From the NCBI RefSeq assembly GCF_001544795.2, contig NZ_FCOI02000029.1, forward strand, positions 1 to 64,000: a DNA stretch of 64,000 nucleotides, read 5' to 3'. The position numbers were made by a program, and so were the translations under genes. The notes beneath the pieces are model-generated. The model did not search any database, was not told the DNA's origin, and was given only the letters and a program-made list of their open reading frames with translations. This DNA comes from Caballeronia temeraria. Lineage in GTDB: Bacteria; Pseudomonadota; Gammaproteobacteria; Burkholderiales; Burkholderiaceae. How positions within the stretch are numbered: position 1 is the first letter of the stretch; each line of letters opens with the position of its first letter. Of this stretch, positions 43,423 to 51,879 are shown in pieces.

Positions 43423-44460
43423 TCAGACCTTGACCGTAGCGAGCGCCTTCTTGACGAAGTCGTTGGTCCAGGCCTTCGACAGGTCGATCGGCTTGCCCTT
43501 CACCGTTTCGTCGAAGGCCTGAAGCGTCTTGAGCGACGTCGCGGGACCATCGGCGGGCATCAGGCCATCGGGCGACAGCGCCTCTTTCACGTGCTGCCAC
43601 GAATCGAGATACAGCGCGCGATCGCCGAGCAGATAGCTTTCCGGCACCGTCGAAATGAGGTCCTTGCCCGACGCCGTCTGCAGCCACTTCAGCGCGCGGA
43701 CCATCGCGTTGGTGAGCGCCTGCGTCGTGTTGGGATTCTTCGTGATGAAGCTCTGCGACGCGTACAGGCATCCCGCCGGCATGTTGCCGCCGAACACCTT
43801 GACGGTATCGGCGAGCGTGCGCGTGTCCGACACAATGCGGATATCGCCCGCGCGATCGAGCTTGGTCATCACCGGATCGAGATTGGCGATGGCGTCGATC
43901 TGGCCGGATTGCAGCGCGGCGATTGCGCCCGCGCCCGCGCCGACGCCGATGAACGACACATCGGTCGCCTTCAGCCCGGCCTGCGCGAGCACGAAGCTCG
44001 CCATGATCGACGTCGACGAACCCGGCGCCGTCACGCCGATTTTCTTGCCCTTCAGGTCCGCGACCGACTTGTAGTTCGGCATCGCCTTCTTCGACACGGC
44101 AAGCACGATCTGCGGCGCGCGCCCTTGCAGCACGAATTCGCGGAAGTACTGATTCTTCGCCTGGAGCAGCAACGTGTGCTCGAACGCGCCGGACACGACA
44201 TCCGCGCTGCCGCCGACCGCCGCCTGCAGCGCCTTCGCGCCGCCCGCGAAATCGGCGATTTCGATGTCGAGCCCTTCGTCCTTGAAATAGTTGCGACGCT
44301 CCGCGATCGTGAGCGGCAGATAGTAGAAGAGATTCTTGCCGCCGACCGCAATGGATACCTTGGTCTGCTCCAGCTTGCTCTGCCCGAACGCGAGCGGCAT
44401 GCCCGACATGGCCCCGCCCGCGAGCACGGCGCCGCTCGCGATGAACGTTCTGCGTTTCAT
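43423..44460 (-). CDS. ABC importer substrate-binding protein, NMT1/SsuA type
   Basis: Periplasmic binding protein of 345 residues. The N-terminus MKRRTFIASGAVLAGGAMS has a twin-arginine-like pattern (RRTFI) and a hydrophobic core; Tat export is plausible but not certain. The mature part is an NMT1/THI5-like two-lobe fold (VSIAVGGKNLFYYLPLTIAE, KKIGVTAPGSSTSIMASFVL, GAIAALQSGQIDAIANLDP). Members bind sulfonates, aromatic acids, pyrimidines or nitrate; none can be assigned here. It lies 50 bp after the CoA-transferase gene. Confidence 0.9.
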   Translation of the reverse strand: MKRRTFIASGAVLAGGAMSGMPLAFGQSKLEQTKVSIAVGGKNLFYYLPLTIAERRNYFKDEGLDIEIADFAGGAKALQAAVGGSADVVSGAFEHTLLLQAKNQYFREFVLQGRAPQIVLAVSKKAMPNYKSVADLKGKKIGVTAPGSSTSIMASFVLAQAGLKATDVSFIGVGAGAGAIAALQSGQIDAIANLDPVMTKLDRAGDIRIVSDTRTLADTVKVFGGNMPAGCLYASQSFITKNPNTTQALTNAMVRALKWLQTASGKDLISTVPESYLLGDRALYLDSWQHVKEALSPDGLMPADGPATSLKTLQAFDETVKGKPIDLSKAWTNDFVKKALATVKV

Positions 44461-44510
44461 CGTTGTGTGTCTCCTGGTTTTATCGTTGTCAGCGCTGTCC
44501 GGCTCGAGGC

Positions 44511-45716
44511 TCAGATCACCTTGGCCGCGCGCAGCCGCGCAATATCGTCGGCATCATACCCGAGCGTTTGAAGTACTTCATCCGTATGTTCACCGAGTTG
44601 CGGCCCGAGCCAGCGCGTTTCGCCCGGCGTTTCCGAGAGCTTCGGCGTCACGTTCGGCAGCGTGATCTCGTGGCCGTCCTGCCACGGGAAACGTTGCAGC
44701 ATCTGCCGCGCGATGTATTGCGGATCGGTGAACATGTCGGCCACGCTGTAGATGCGGCCCGCCGGGACGTCGGCGGCGTTGAGCACGGCGAGCGCTTCGT
44801 CGATGCTGCGCGTCGAGAGCCACGCGGCGATGGCGTCGTCGATTTCCTGCGTGCGCGGCACGCGTCCGTCGTTCGATGCGAGCGCGGGATCGTCGGCGAG
44901 ATCCGCGCGATCGATCGCGTTCATGAGGCGCTTGAAGATGGGATCGCTGTTGCCGCCGATCACGATGCTGCCATCGCGGCACGGATACGTATTCGACGGC
45001 ACGATGCCCGGCAGCGACGCGCCCGTGCGCTCGCGCACCATGCCGTACACGCCGTATTCCGGCACGACGCTTTCCATCATGTTGAAGACGGCTTCGTACA
45101 GCGCGACATCGACGACCTGCCCTTTGCCGCCGTTCACCTGCTTGTGGTGCAGCGCCATCAGCGCGCCGATCACACCGTGCAGCGCCGCGATGGAGTCGCC
45201 AATGGAAATGCCGATGCGCGGCGGCGGCAGATCCGGATAGCCGGTGATATGACGCAGCCCGCCCATCGATTCCGCGATCGCGCCGAAGCCCGGACGATCG
45301 CGATACGGACCGGTCTGCCCGTAACCGGAGAGCCGCACCATCACGAGACCGGGATTGTCGGCGGACAACACTTCATAGCCGAGCCCGAGCTTTTCGAGCA
45401 GACCCGGCCGGAAATTTTCGATGACGACATCGGCTTCCTTCGCAAGCCGCCGCACGATCTCCTTGCCCTCGTCGGCCTTGAGATTCACCGTCACGGATTT
45501 CTTGTTGCGCGCCTGCACGGCCCACCAGAGCGACGTGCCGCCCACTTCCGGATAGAGCTTGCGCCACTTGCGCAGCGGATCGCCGCCATTCGGATCTTCG
45601 ATCTTGATGACGTCGGCGCCGAACTCGCCCATGAAACGCGCGGCGAACGGACCGGCGATGAGCGTGCCCAGTTCCAGTACCTTCACGCCCGCGAGTGGTC
45701 CCGTCGTTGCGCTCAT
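44511..45716 (-). CDS. Family III CoA-transferase (CaiB/BaiF)
   Basis: Cytosolic enzyme of 401 residues that moves CoA between carboxylic acids. It starts GPLAGVKVLELGTLIAGPFA, the usual CaiB/BaiF N-terminus, followed by VKIEDPNGGDPLR and ADVVIENFRPG. The predicted catalytic aspartate is Asp174 in GISIGDSIAALHG. Closest groups include formyl-CoA, succinyl-CoA:dicarboxylate and bile-acid or carnitine CoA-transferases; the acid is unknown. It sits between the DUF1653 gene (28 bp) and the importer genes, so activation of an imported acid is an attractive but unproven idea. Confidence 0.9.
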   Translation of the reverse strand: MSATTGPLAGVKVLELGTLIAGPFAARFMGEFGADVIKIEDPNGGDPLRKWRKLYPEVGGTSLWWAVQARNKKSVTVNLKADEGKEIVRRLAKEADVVIENFRPGLLEKLGLGYEVLSADNPGLVMVRLSGYGQTGPYRDRPGFGAIAESMGGLRHITGYPDLPPPRIGISIGDSIAALHGVIGALMALHHKQVNGGKGQVVDVALYEAVFNMMESVVPEYGVYGMVRERTGASLPGIVPSNTYPCRDGSIVIGGNSDPIFKRLMNAIDRADLADDPALASNDGRVPRTQEIDDAIAAWLSTRSIDEALAVLNAADVPAGRIYSVADMFTDPQYIARQMLQRFPWQDGHEITLPNVTPKLSETPGETRWLGPQLGEHTDEVLQTLGYDADDIARLRAAKVI

Positions 45717-45744
45717 GGTCGTGTCTCCTTTTTTTTGCGGGCCT

Positions 45745-45969
45745 TTACAACGGGATATCGAGCGGCTTGAAGCGCGGCGTGCCGTCGGCGAGCGTTTCGT
45801 TGAACATCGCGGCGGGGCGCACCCACAAGCCGCGCTCGTGCGGCCACAGGTGTTCGTAGACGATCATCGCTTCCTCGGTCTCCGAATGCCGCGCGACGCC
45901 GATCACGCGGTACAGCCCGCCCTTGTAATGACGATGCGTCGCTAGAGCGAGCGCTTCGGTCTCTGTCAT
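45745..45969 (-). CDS. DUF1653 domain protein
   Basis: A small soluble protein of 74 residues from ATG 45969. The pattern HYKGGLYRVIGVARHSETEE followed by VYEHLWPHERGLWVRP and MFNE is the DUF1653 signature. The fold is small and beta-rich; no function is established. It starts 13 bp after recR and ends 28 bp before the CoA-transferase gene, so it is in the same transcription unit as both. Confidence 0.88.
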   Translation of the reverse strand: MTETEALALATHRHYKGGLYRVIGVARHSETEEAMIVYEHLWPHERGLWVRPAAMFNETLADGTPRFKPLDIPL

Positions 45970-45982
45970 CGATTCGATTCCT

Positions 45983-46579
45983 TTAAACGGAGCGGCGATC
46001 GAGCATCGCGCGCGCGATCGTGCCCGCATCGACATATTCGAGCTCGCCGCCGACAGGCACGCCGCGCGCGAGCCGCGTCACCTTCAGCCCTTTGCTCTTG
46101 AGCGTTTGCGCGAGATAGTGCGCGGTGGCTTCACCTTCGTTGGTGAAGTTGGTGGCGAGCACGACTTCCTGCACTTCGCCGTCGAGCGCGCGGTTGATGA
46201 GCCGCTCGAAGTGGATCTCCTTCGGCCCGATGCCGTCGAGCGGACTGAGCCGCCCCATCAGCACGAAATAGAGCCCGCGATACGTGAGCGTCTGTTCGAG
46301 CATGATCTGGTCGGCAGGCGTCTCGACGACGCACAGCAAAGCCGGATCGCGCTCTTCGTCGCTGCAGACTTCGCAGATGTCGCTTTCCGTGAAAGTGTTG
46401 CACTTCTCGCAGTGCTTCAGATGCTCGGTCGCGAACAGCAGCGAATTGCCGAGCTTTTCGGCGGCGGCGCGGTCGTGCTGCATCAGGTGATAAGCCATGC
46501 GCTGCGCGGACTTCGGTCCGACGCCGGGCAGCGCGCGCAGCGCTTCCACGAGCGCCGACAGGGCGGAAGGTTGTTTCAT
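45983..46579 (-). CDS. recR: Recombination mediator RecR
   Basis: With RecF and RecO, RecR loads RecA at single-strand gaps. From ATG 46579 it has 198 residues: an N-terminal helix-hairpin-helix (LRALPGVGPKSAQRMAYHL), a zinc finger with Cys57, 60, 69 and 72 (HCEKCNTFTESDICEVC) and a Toprim domain (LCVVETPADQIMLEQT). Length matches the family (201 in E. coli). The array order dnaX-ybaB-recR is widely conserved. Confidence 0.97.
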   Translation of the reverse strand: MKQPSALSALVEALRALPGVGPKSAQRMAYHLMQHDRAAAEKLGNSLLFATEHLKHCEKCNTFTESDICEVCSDEERDPALLCVVETPADQIMLEQTLTYRGLYFVLMGRLSPLDGIGPKEIHFERLINRALDGEVQEVVLATNFTNEGEATAHYLAQTLKSKGLKVTRLARGVPVGGELEYVDAGTIARAMLDRRSV

Positions 46580-46629
46580 GTGTCCTTCATTCGACATCGA
46601 AACGCGCCGAACCGCTTCGGCGCGCGCGC

Positions 46630-46956
46630 TCAGAACGGCAGTTTGAAGCCCGGCGGCATCGGCATGCCGGCCGTCATGCCGCTCATTTTCTCTTGCGTGG
46701 TGGCTTCGGCCTTACGCACGGCGTCGTTGAACGCGGCGGCGACGAGGTCTTCCAGCATGTCCTTGTCGTCGGCGAGCAGGCTCGGATCGATCTGCACGCG
46801 GCGCACGTCGTTCTTGCAGGTCATCGTCACCTTCACGAGACCGGCGCCGGACTGGCCCTCGACCTCGATCTGCGCGAGCTGATCCTGCATCTTCTTCATG
46901 TTTTCCTGCATCTGCTGGGCTTGTTTCATCAGCCCGGCGAGTTGGTTCTTCATCAT
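46630..46956 (-). CDS. ybaB: Nucleoid-associated protein YbaB/EbfC
   Basis: Small DNA-binding protein of 108 residues (107 if it begins at the second ATG). It starts MMKNQLAGLMKQAQQMQENM, a coiled-coil helix, then the beta strands VEGQSGAGLVKVTMTCKND and helix LEDLVAAAFNDAVRKAEA. YbaB forms tweezer-like dimers on DNA. It is 105 bp after dnaX and 50 bp before recR. Confidence 0.96.
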   Translation of the reverse strand: MMKNQLAGLMKQAQQMQENMKKMQDQLAQIEVEGQSGAGLVKVTMTCKNDVRRVQIDPSLLADDKDMLEDLVAAAFNDAVRKAEATTQEKMSGMTAGMPMPPGFKLPF

Positions 46957-47061
46957 GGTTCGGCTCCTTCCTGGAAAACGTGTGGCAAAAGCACGCGCGA
47001 TGCGCGCGCCCGATATTCAGTGCGGCGGCGCGACATAAACCCACGCGCCGCGCGCTTCAAT

Positions 47062-49299
47062 TCACGACGGATTCGCGCCCGACGCGGAGATCGGCTTGAT
47101 CGAACCCTGCACGATGCTCGCGCCGAAATCGCGGATCAGCGATTGCACGAACGGGTCCTGCTTGATCTCCTGCTCGGCTTCCTGCTGGCGACGCGCGCGC
47201 TCGGCGGCATCGAGCGCGGCGGCGGTGCGGCGCGCGGGCGCGACGTCGACGTTGACTTCGATCGCTCGGCCGAGCTTTTCAGCAAGCGCGGCCTTGAGCT
47301 TCGTGACGTGCATGGCGTCGGTGTACATCTGGACCGGAACCGCGAGCGTGACGGAATTCGCGTCGCAGGCGGTGAGTTCGCTGTTGAACGCGAGCTGATA
47401 GGCGACGCCCTTCAACGGCAGATCGACGGCGAGCACGGCCCATTCGACGGACACGCCAAGCGCATCGAGCGGCACGGCAGGCGGCAGCGGCGGCGTGTCG
47501 ATCACGGGCGCGGGCTTCGCGGCCGGCTCCGCGCCGAAGCGCATGTCGTCCGGACCGCTGTCGAAGGCGGGTACGAAGCCGTCGTCGGGCGGCATGAAAT
47601 ATTCGGCTTCCGATCCCGCTGGCGGATAGTCGTCGGGCGGCATGTCTTCCCACGGCGGCACGACGTTCGACTTGCCCGCGTTGCTCGCCGCGGGCTTCGG
47701 TTCGGGCGCGGCCGGCGGTGCGCGGCGAGGCGTCGGCACCTGAACTTGCGCAGCCGGTTTCGCGACGGGTTTGGTCGCGCCGGGAGCCGACGTCGGCGCG
47801 GCGGATGCAACGCGCGCGCCGCGATCGGACGACAGACGCATGCCCGCGCTGCGCAGCACTTCGAGCGCGGCGCTCGCGCCGCCTGCCGCGCGCGAGTTCG
47901 CGGCTTCATCCGCGACACGCGAAGCAGCAGGCGCTGCTTCATCGACGGCCTGTCGCGCGGCGCTCGGCATCGGCGCCGGTTTGGCGGGCACCGGCTCGCT
48001 CGTTTCGACGGGCGCGGAAGGCTTCACGCTTTCGACGACGCTTTCGACCGGCTGCGTTTCCTTCGCCTTGACGATGACCGCTTCCACGGCAGGCGCCGGC
48101 GCTTTTGCCACCGGCGCGGGCGCGACGGCACGCTCGGCCATCGCACCGGCAAGCGCTGCGCTGCGCGCGGGCTTCGCGCCCGAAGGCGTGCTCACGATGC
48201 CGCCTCCCGGTCCACCCGCCGGCTCGAACGCGAGCATGCGCAAGAGGGTCATCGTGAAGCCGGCGTATTCGTCGGGCGCGAGACCGAGCTCGCTGCGCCC
48301 GACCGTGGCGATCTGATAGAAAAGCTGGACCTGCTCGGCGGACAACATGTCCGCGAAGCGGCGGATGTCCGCCGCCTCGGGCCATTCATCCAGCACCGAC
48401 GTCGGCGCGAACTGCGCCCAGCCGATCCGATGCAAAAGACTCGCGAGATCCTGCAGCGCCGTCGAGAAAGACAGACTGCGCAGCGCCATTTCGTCGGCGA
48501 TCGCGAGCACGCCCGCGCCGTCGCCGCTAGCGAGCGCATCGATGAGGCGGATCAGATAGCTTTGATCGAGTGCGCCGAGCATGCCGCGCACGGCTTCCTC
48601 GGTGACCTGATTCGCCGAATACGCGATGGCCTGGTCGGTCAGCGACAGCGCGTCGCGCATGGAGCCGTCCGCCGCGCGCGACAAAAGACGCAGCGCCTGC
48701 GATTCGAACGAAATGTTCTCTTGCTGAAGAATGGTCTCCAAATGCGACACGATGTGCCCCGCCGGCATCTGCTTCAGATTGAACTGAAGGCAGCGCGAGA
48801 GCACGGTGACCGGAATTTTCTGCGGATCGGTGGTCGCGAGGATGAACTTCACGTGCGGCGGCGGCTCTTCCAGCGTCTTCAGCATCGCGTTGAAGGCGTG
48901 GTTCGTGAGCATGTGCACTTCGTCGATCATGTAGACCTTGAAGCGCGCATCGACGGGCGCGTACACGGCTCGTTCGAGCAGCGCCGCCATTTCGTCGACG
49001 CCGCGATTGCTCGCCGCATCCATTTCGACGTAATCGACGAAACGACCTTCGTCGATTTCCCGGCACGCGCGGCACACGCCGCACGGCTTCGACGTCACGC
49101 CGGTTTCACAATTGAGCGCCTTCGCGAAGATGCGCGAGAGCGTCGTCTTGCCGACGCCGCGCGTGCCCGTGAAGAGATACGCGTGATGCAGACGGCCGCC
49201 ATCCAGCGCGTGCGTGAGCGCCCGGACGACGTGCTCCTGGCCGACGAGCGACTCGAATGATTTCGGCCGCCATTTGCGTGCGAGAACTTGATAGGTCAT
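47062..49299 (-). CDS. dnaX: DNA polymerase III subunits tau/gamma
   Basis: Clamp-loader ATPase of 745 residues from ATG 49299 (MTYQVLARKWRPKSFESLVG). Walker A is GTRGVGKT (45-52); the zinc module has Cys64, 73, 76 and 79 (CETGVTSKPCGVCRAC); sensor motif LATTDPQKIPVTVLSRC is intact. After the ATPase and collar (to about 370) comes a long Ala/Pro/Glu-rich linker and a C-terminal tau domain near VEWAVLAVDLPLKGVAYQLA that should bind DnaB and the alpha subunit. I saw no E. coli-type A-rich slippery heptamer for making gamma by frameshift. First protein gene after the SRP RNA. Confidence 0.95.
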   Translation of the reverse strand: MTYQVLARKWRPKSFESLVGQEHVVRALTHALDGGRLHHAYLFTGTRGVGKTTLSRIFAKALNCETGVTSKPCGVCRACREIDEGRFVDYVEMDAASNRGVDEMAALLERAVYAPVDARFKVYMIDEVHMLTNHAFNAMLKTLEEPPPHVKFILATTDPQKIPVTVLSRCLQFNLKQMPAGHIVSHLETILQQENISFESQALRLLSRAADGSMRDALSLTDQAIAYSANQVTEEAVRGMLGALDQSYLIRLIDALASGDGAGVLAIADEMALRSLSFSTALQDLASLLHRIGWAQFAPTSVLDEWPEAADIRRFADMLSAEQVQLFYQIATVGRSELGLAPDEYAGFTMTLLRMLAFEPAGGPGGGIVSTPSGAKPARSAALAGAMAERAVAPAPVAKAPAPAVEAVIVKAKETQPVESVVESVKPSAPVETSEPVPAKPAPMPSAARQAVDEAAPAASRVADEAANSRAAGGASAALEVLRSAGMRLSSDRGARVASAAPTSAPGATKPVAKPAAQVQVPTPRRAPPAAPEPKPAASNAGKSNVVPPWEDMPPDDYPPAGSEAEYFMPPDDGFVPAFDSGPDDMRFGAEPAAKPAPVIDTPPLPPAVPLDALGVSVEWAVLAVDLPLKGVAYQLAFNSELTACDANSVTLAVPVQMYTDAMHVTKLKAALAEKLGRAIEVNVDVAPARRTAAALDAAERARRQQEAEQEIKQDPFVQSLIRDFGASIVQGSIKPISASGANPS

Positions 49300-49437
49300 G
49301 CGCGAAATTGTATCAGCAACGACCTGGCGCAAACGCCGCAGCAAAAGGCGGCAGGCGGAACTGAAGACGACGCTTTCGGCCAATGCGCACGCGCGAAAAC
49401 ATCGCACACGGACGGTGCGCTTAGCGCGAACAATCTT

Positions 49438-49489
49438 GGGGAAAACGCGAGAGGGAAAACGAAAGAGGAAAAGCGAAGAAAGCGGAAGG
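49438..49489 (-). other. Pyrimidine-rich tract between ffs and dnaX
   Basis: On the plus strand these 52 bases contain 47 purines, five C and no T. RNA from the minus strand, downstream of the SRP RNA, would be a C/U tract with five G and no A. Such unstructured C/U-rich RNA resembles a Rho utilisation site, so it may end or attenuate ffs transcription before dnaX. This role is inferred. Confidence 0.45.
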
Positions 49490-49588
49490 TGACGAGCCCG
49501 ACCCTCGGCACTGGTGGAAAACGGCTGTGGCTGCTTCGTTCCCGACCTGACCAGGTTGACCGCGCCACCATGCGAGGAGGCCCGTCAC
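49489..49588 (-). ncRNA. ffs: Bacterial small signal recognition particle RNA (4.5S)
   Basis: The minus strand carries the SRP core: GGTCAGGTCGGGAACGAAGC, followed by AGCCACAGC, equivalent to the E. coli GGUCAGGUCCGGAAGGAAGCAGCC apical hairpin. The two ends pair (GTGACGGGCC... with ...GGTCGGGCTCGTCAC), closing a single long hairpin of about 100 nt. It binds Ffh to target membrane proteins to the translocon. Exact ends are estimated from the pairing and from the promoter position. Its place upstream of dnaX on the same strand is usual in this family. Confidence 0.92.
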
Positions 49589-49593
49589 GTTGA

Positions 49594-49623
49594 AGTGTAC
49601 CACGGGGTGCGGCTCGCCCGGAA
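49594..49623 (-). promoter_or_regulatory. Candidate promoter for ffs
   Basis: Minus-strand TTCCGG (49623-49618) and TACACT (49599-49594) with an 18-bp spacer would start transcription close to the predicted 5' end of the SRP RNA near 49588. The -35 is weak. Confidence 0.5.
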
Positions 49624-49915
49624 GGCATCGGAGAAATGCGCGCAATTGCGACGCTCTCTTGCGCTTTGCGTTTTCGGCCTCAGATGCGGCCTATCAGGAC
49701 CCGGCAACGGATAGCAAATTAGGCTAAGATGACATTTGAATCACCCGGAAGTGGTGCATCTCGCCCTTCCGCGGATCATTCGCCGCCGTTCGCGAGTCAT
49801 TCTGGCGCACGGCGCGCGGGCCGAACCTGCCCGTTGGCGACGAAAATTTTCTCAGTTTTGTGTATCGTGGCGAGCAATCAAACGCGGGCCTCGAATCAAT
49901 AGAGGTATTCAGACA

Positions 49916-50242
49916 ATGAGCGAATCAATCAAGCACATCAGCGACGCTTCTTTCGAACAGGATGTCGTCAAGTCGGATAAACCTGTCCTGCTCGATTTCT
50001 GGGCCGAGTGGTGTGGTCCGTGCAAGATGATTGCCCCGATCCTCGACGAAGTCGCGAAGGATTATGGCGATCGCCTTCAGATCGCGAAGATCAACGTGGA
50101 CGAACATCAGTCGACGCCGGTGAAGTTCGGCGTGCGCGGCATTCCCACGCTGATCCTTTTCAAGAACGGCGCAGTCGCCGCTCAGAAGGTCGGCGCTTTG
50201 TCCAAGTCGCAACTCACCGCGTTCCTCGACAGCAACCTGTAA
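49916..50242 (+). CDS. trxA: Thioredoxin 1
   Basis: Cytosolic disulfide reductase of 108 residues. The active site is FWAEWCGPCKMIAP (Cys33, Cys36), with the conserved cis-proline segment GVRGIPTLILFKNG. The ATG at 49916 has an AGAGG ribosome-binding site; the frame is open back to 49736, but that part is not thioredoxin-like. It lies upstream of rho on the same strand, a classic trxA-rho pairing, though 258 bp separate them and rho has its own promoter candidate. Confidence 0.97.
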   Translation: MSESIKHISDASFEQDVVKSDKPVLLDFWAEWCGPCKMIAPILDEVAKDYGDRLQIAKINVDEHQSTPVKFGVRGIPTLILFKNGAVAAQKVGALSKSQLTAFLDSNL

Positions 50243-50318
50243 CGGCATCACCGGCAGGCGGCGGCATCGCCCGGCGCCTGCCTTGCGCATCATGACGCGC
50301 TAAAAGCGCGATCCGATG

Positions 50319-50350
50319 CAGCCGATGTTGTCACGCGACAACATCGGCTG
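50319..50350. other. Perfect 14-bp stem-loop between trxA and rho
   Basis: CAGCCGATGTTGTC and its exact complement flank a four-base loop (ACGC). No T run follows on either strand (AAAAGCCCC on the plus side), so it is not a canonical terminator. It sits about 150 bp before the rho start, upstream of the rho -10 candidate. It may bind a dimeric regulator or protect the trxA 3' end. Confidence 0.7.
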
Positions 50351-50396
50351 AAAAGCCCCGCCCAAAGCCCACCCGAGGCTCGTGTGGCGTGTGCTA

Positions 50397-50405
50397 TGCT
50401 AGAAT
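50397..50405 (+). promoter_or_regulatory. Candidate extended -10 promoter for rho
   Basis: TGC directly followed by TAGAAT forms an extended -10 element, leaving a leader of about 90 nt before the rho ATG. The -35 region lacks a match. rho genes are usually autoregulated in the leader. Confidence 0.5.
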
Positions 50406-50500
50406 CACAAGAGTTCAAGAAGTATTAAGTCTCGAGCGGTTCCGCTCACCTCTTCTCCCAAATCTTTCTGTCGCACCTCTCTCCCTGGCGGGAAATCCGT

Positions 50501-51766
50501 ATGCATTTATCCGAGCTCAAGTCTCAGCACGTCTCCGCACTGATCGAGATGGCCAACGGCCTCGAAATCGAAAATGCGAACCGCCTGCGCAAGCAGGAAC
50601 TCATGTTCGCGATTCTTAAAAAGCGCGCCAAGGGCGGCGACACGATTTTCGGCGACGGCACGCTCGAAGTGCTGCCCGACGGCTTCGGCTTCCTGCGCTC
50701 GCCCGAGACTTCGTATCTCGCGAGCACGGACGACATTTACATCAGCCCGTCGCAAATCCGCCGCTTCAATCTGCACACCGGCGACACGATCGAAGGCGAA
50801 GTGCGCACGCCGAAAGACGGCGAGCGTTATTTCGCGCTCGTGAAGGTGGATAAAGTCAACGGGCAGCCGCCCGAGGCCTCGAAACACAAGATCATGTTCG
50901 AGAACCTCACGCCGCTGCATCCGAACAAGCCGCTGCCGCTCGAGCGCGAAATGCGCGGCGAGGAAAACGTGACGGGCCGGATCATCGACATGATCGCGCC
51001 GATCGGCAAGGGCCAGCGCGGCCTGCTCGTCGCGTCGCCGAAGTCGGGCAAGACCGTGATGCTGCAGCACATCGCGCATGCGGTGAAGGCGAATCATCCG
51101 GACGTCATCCTCTTCGTGCTGCTCATCGACGAGCGCCCGGAAGAAGTGACGGAAATGCAGCGCTCGGTGCGCGGCGAAGTGATCGCATCGACCTTCGACG
51201 AACCCGCCGCGCGTCACGTGCAAGTGGCCGAAATGGTCATCGAAAAGGCGAAGCGTCTCGTCGAAATGAAGCACGACGTCGTGATTCTGCTCGACTCGAT
51301 CACGCGTCTCGCGCGCGCCTACAACACGGTCGTGCCGGCCTCGGGCAAGGTGCTGACGGGCGGTGTCGACGCCAACGCGCTGCAGCGTCCGAAGCGCTTC
51401 TTTGGCGCGGCGCGCAACATCGAGGAAGGCGGTTCGCTCACGATCATCGGCACGGCGCTCATCGAAACGGGCAGCCGCATGGACGACGTGATCTACGAAG
51501 AGTTCAAGGGCACCGGCAACATGGAAGTGCACCTCGAGCGCCGTCTCGCGGAAAAGCGCGTCTATCCGTCGATCAACCTGAACAAGTCGGGCACGCGCCG
51601 CGAAGAGCTGCTCATCAAGCCGGACCTGCTGCAAAAGGTCTGGGTGTTGCGCAAGTTCATCCACGACATGGACGAAGTCGAAGCCATGGAATTCCTGCTC
51701 GACAAGATCCGTCAGACGAAGAACAACGCCGAATTCTTCGACATGATGCGTCGCGGCGGAGGCTGA
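50501..51766 (+). CDS. rho: Transcription termination factor Rho
   Basis: Hexameric RNA helicase that ends transcription at unstructured C-rich RNA. The 421-residue protein has the N-terminal helical bundle and cold-shock-like RNA-binding fold (GDGTLEVLPDGFGFLRSP, YISPSQIRRFNLHTGD), Walker A at about 179-185 (SPKSGKT), Walker B VVILLDSITRLARAYN and the R-loop region NIEEGGSLTIIGTALI. Length matches E. coli Rho (419). No long insert domain is present. Followed by a strong intrinsic terminator. Confidence 0.98.
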   Translation: MHLSELKSQHVSALIEMANGLEIENANRLRKQELMFAILKKRAKGGDTIFGDGTLEVLPDGFGFLRSPETSYLASTDDIYISPSQIRRFNLHTGDTIEGEVRTPKDGERYFALVKVDKVNGQPPEASKHKIMFENLTPLHPNKPLPLEREMRGEENVTGRIIDMIAPIGKGQRGLLVASPKSGKTVMLQHIAHAVKANHPDVILFVLLIDERPEEVTEMQRSVRGEVIASTFDEPAARHVQVAEMVIEKAKRLVEMKHDVVILLDSITRLARAYNTVVPASGKVLTGGVDANALQRPKRFFGAARNIEEGGSLTIIGTALIETGSRMDDVIYEEFKGTGNMEVHLERRLAEKRVYPSINLNKSGTRREELLIKPDLLQKVWVLRKFIHDMDEVEAMEFLLDKIRQTKNNAEFFDMMRRGGG

Positions 51767-51788
51767 TCCCGCTTCGCTGCTTCAGACA

Positions 51789-51820
51789 GAAAACCGCCTG
51801 CTTAGTCAGGCGGTTTTTTT
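51789..51820 (+). terminator. Intrinsic terminator after rho
   Basis: Stem AAACCGCCTG / CAGGCGGTTT with a CTTAGT loop and a run of seven or more T's, about 25 bp after the rho stop. Confidence 0.92.
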
Positions 51821-51879
51821 ATGCTTCGCGCGCGCCGCGCTCCGTACAATCCGGATCATCGAAGCAAAAAGAACGAGCT

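Noticed and set aside
41719..44571. 950-codon open frame on the plus strand across the ABC importer genes
   Set aside because: Antisense to three clear ABC genes; composition (R, H, E, Q) is typical of a shadow frame and no motif is present.
47062..49299. Programmed frameshift in dnaX to make gamma
   Set aside because: I found no A-rich slippery heptamer like that of E. coli; the gene may make only tau or use another route.
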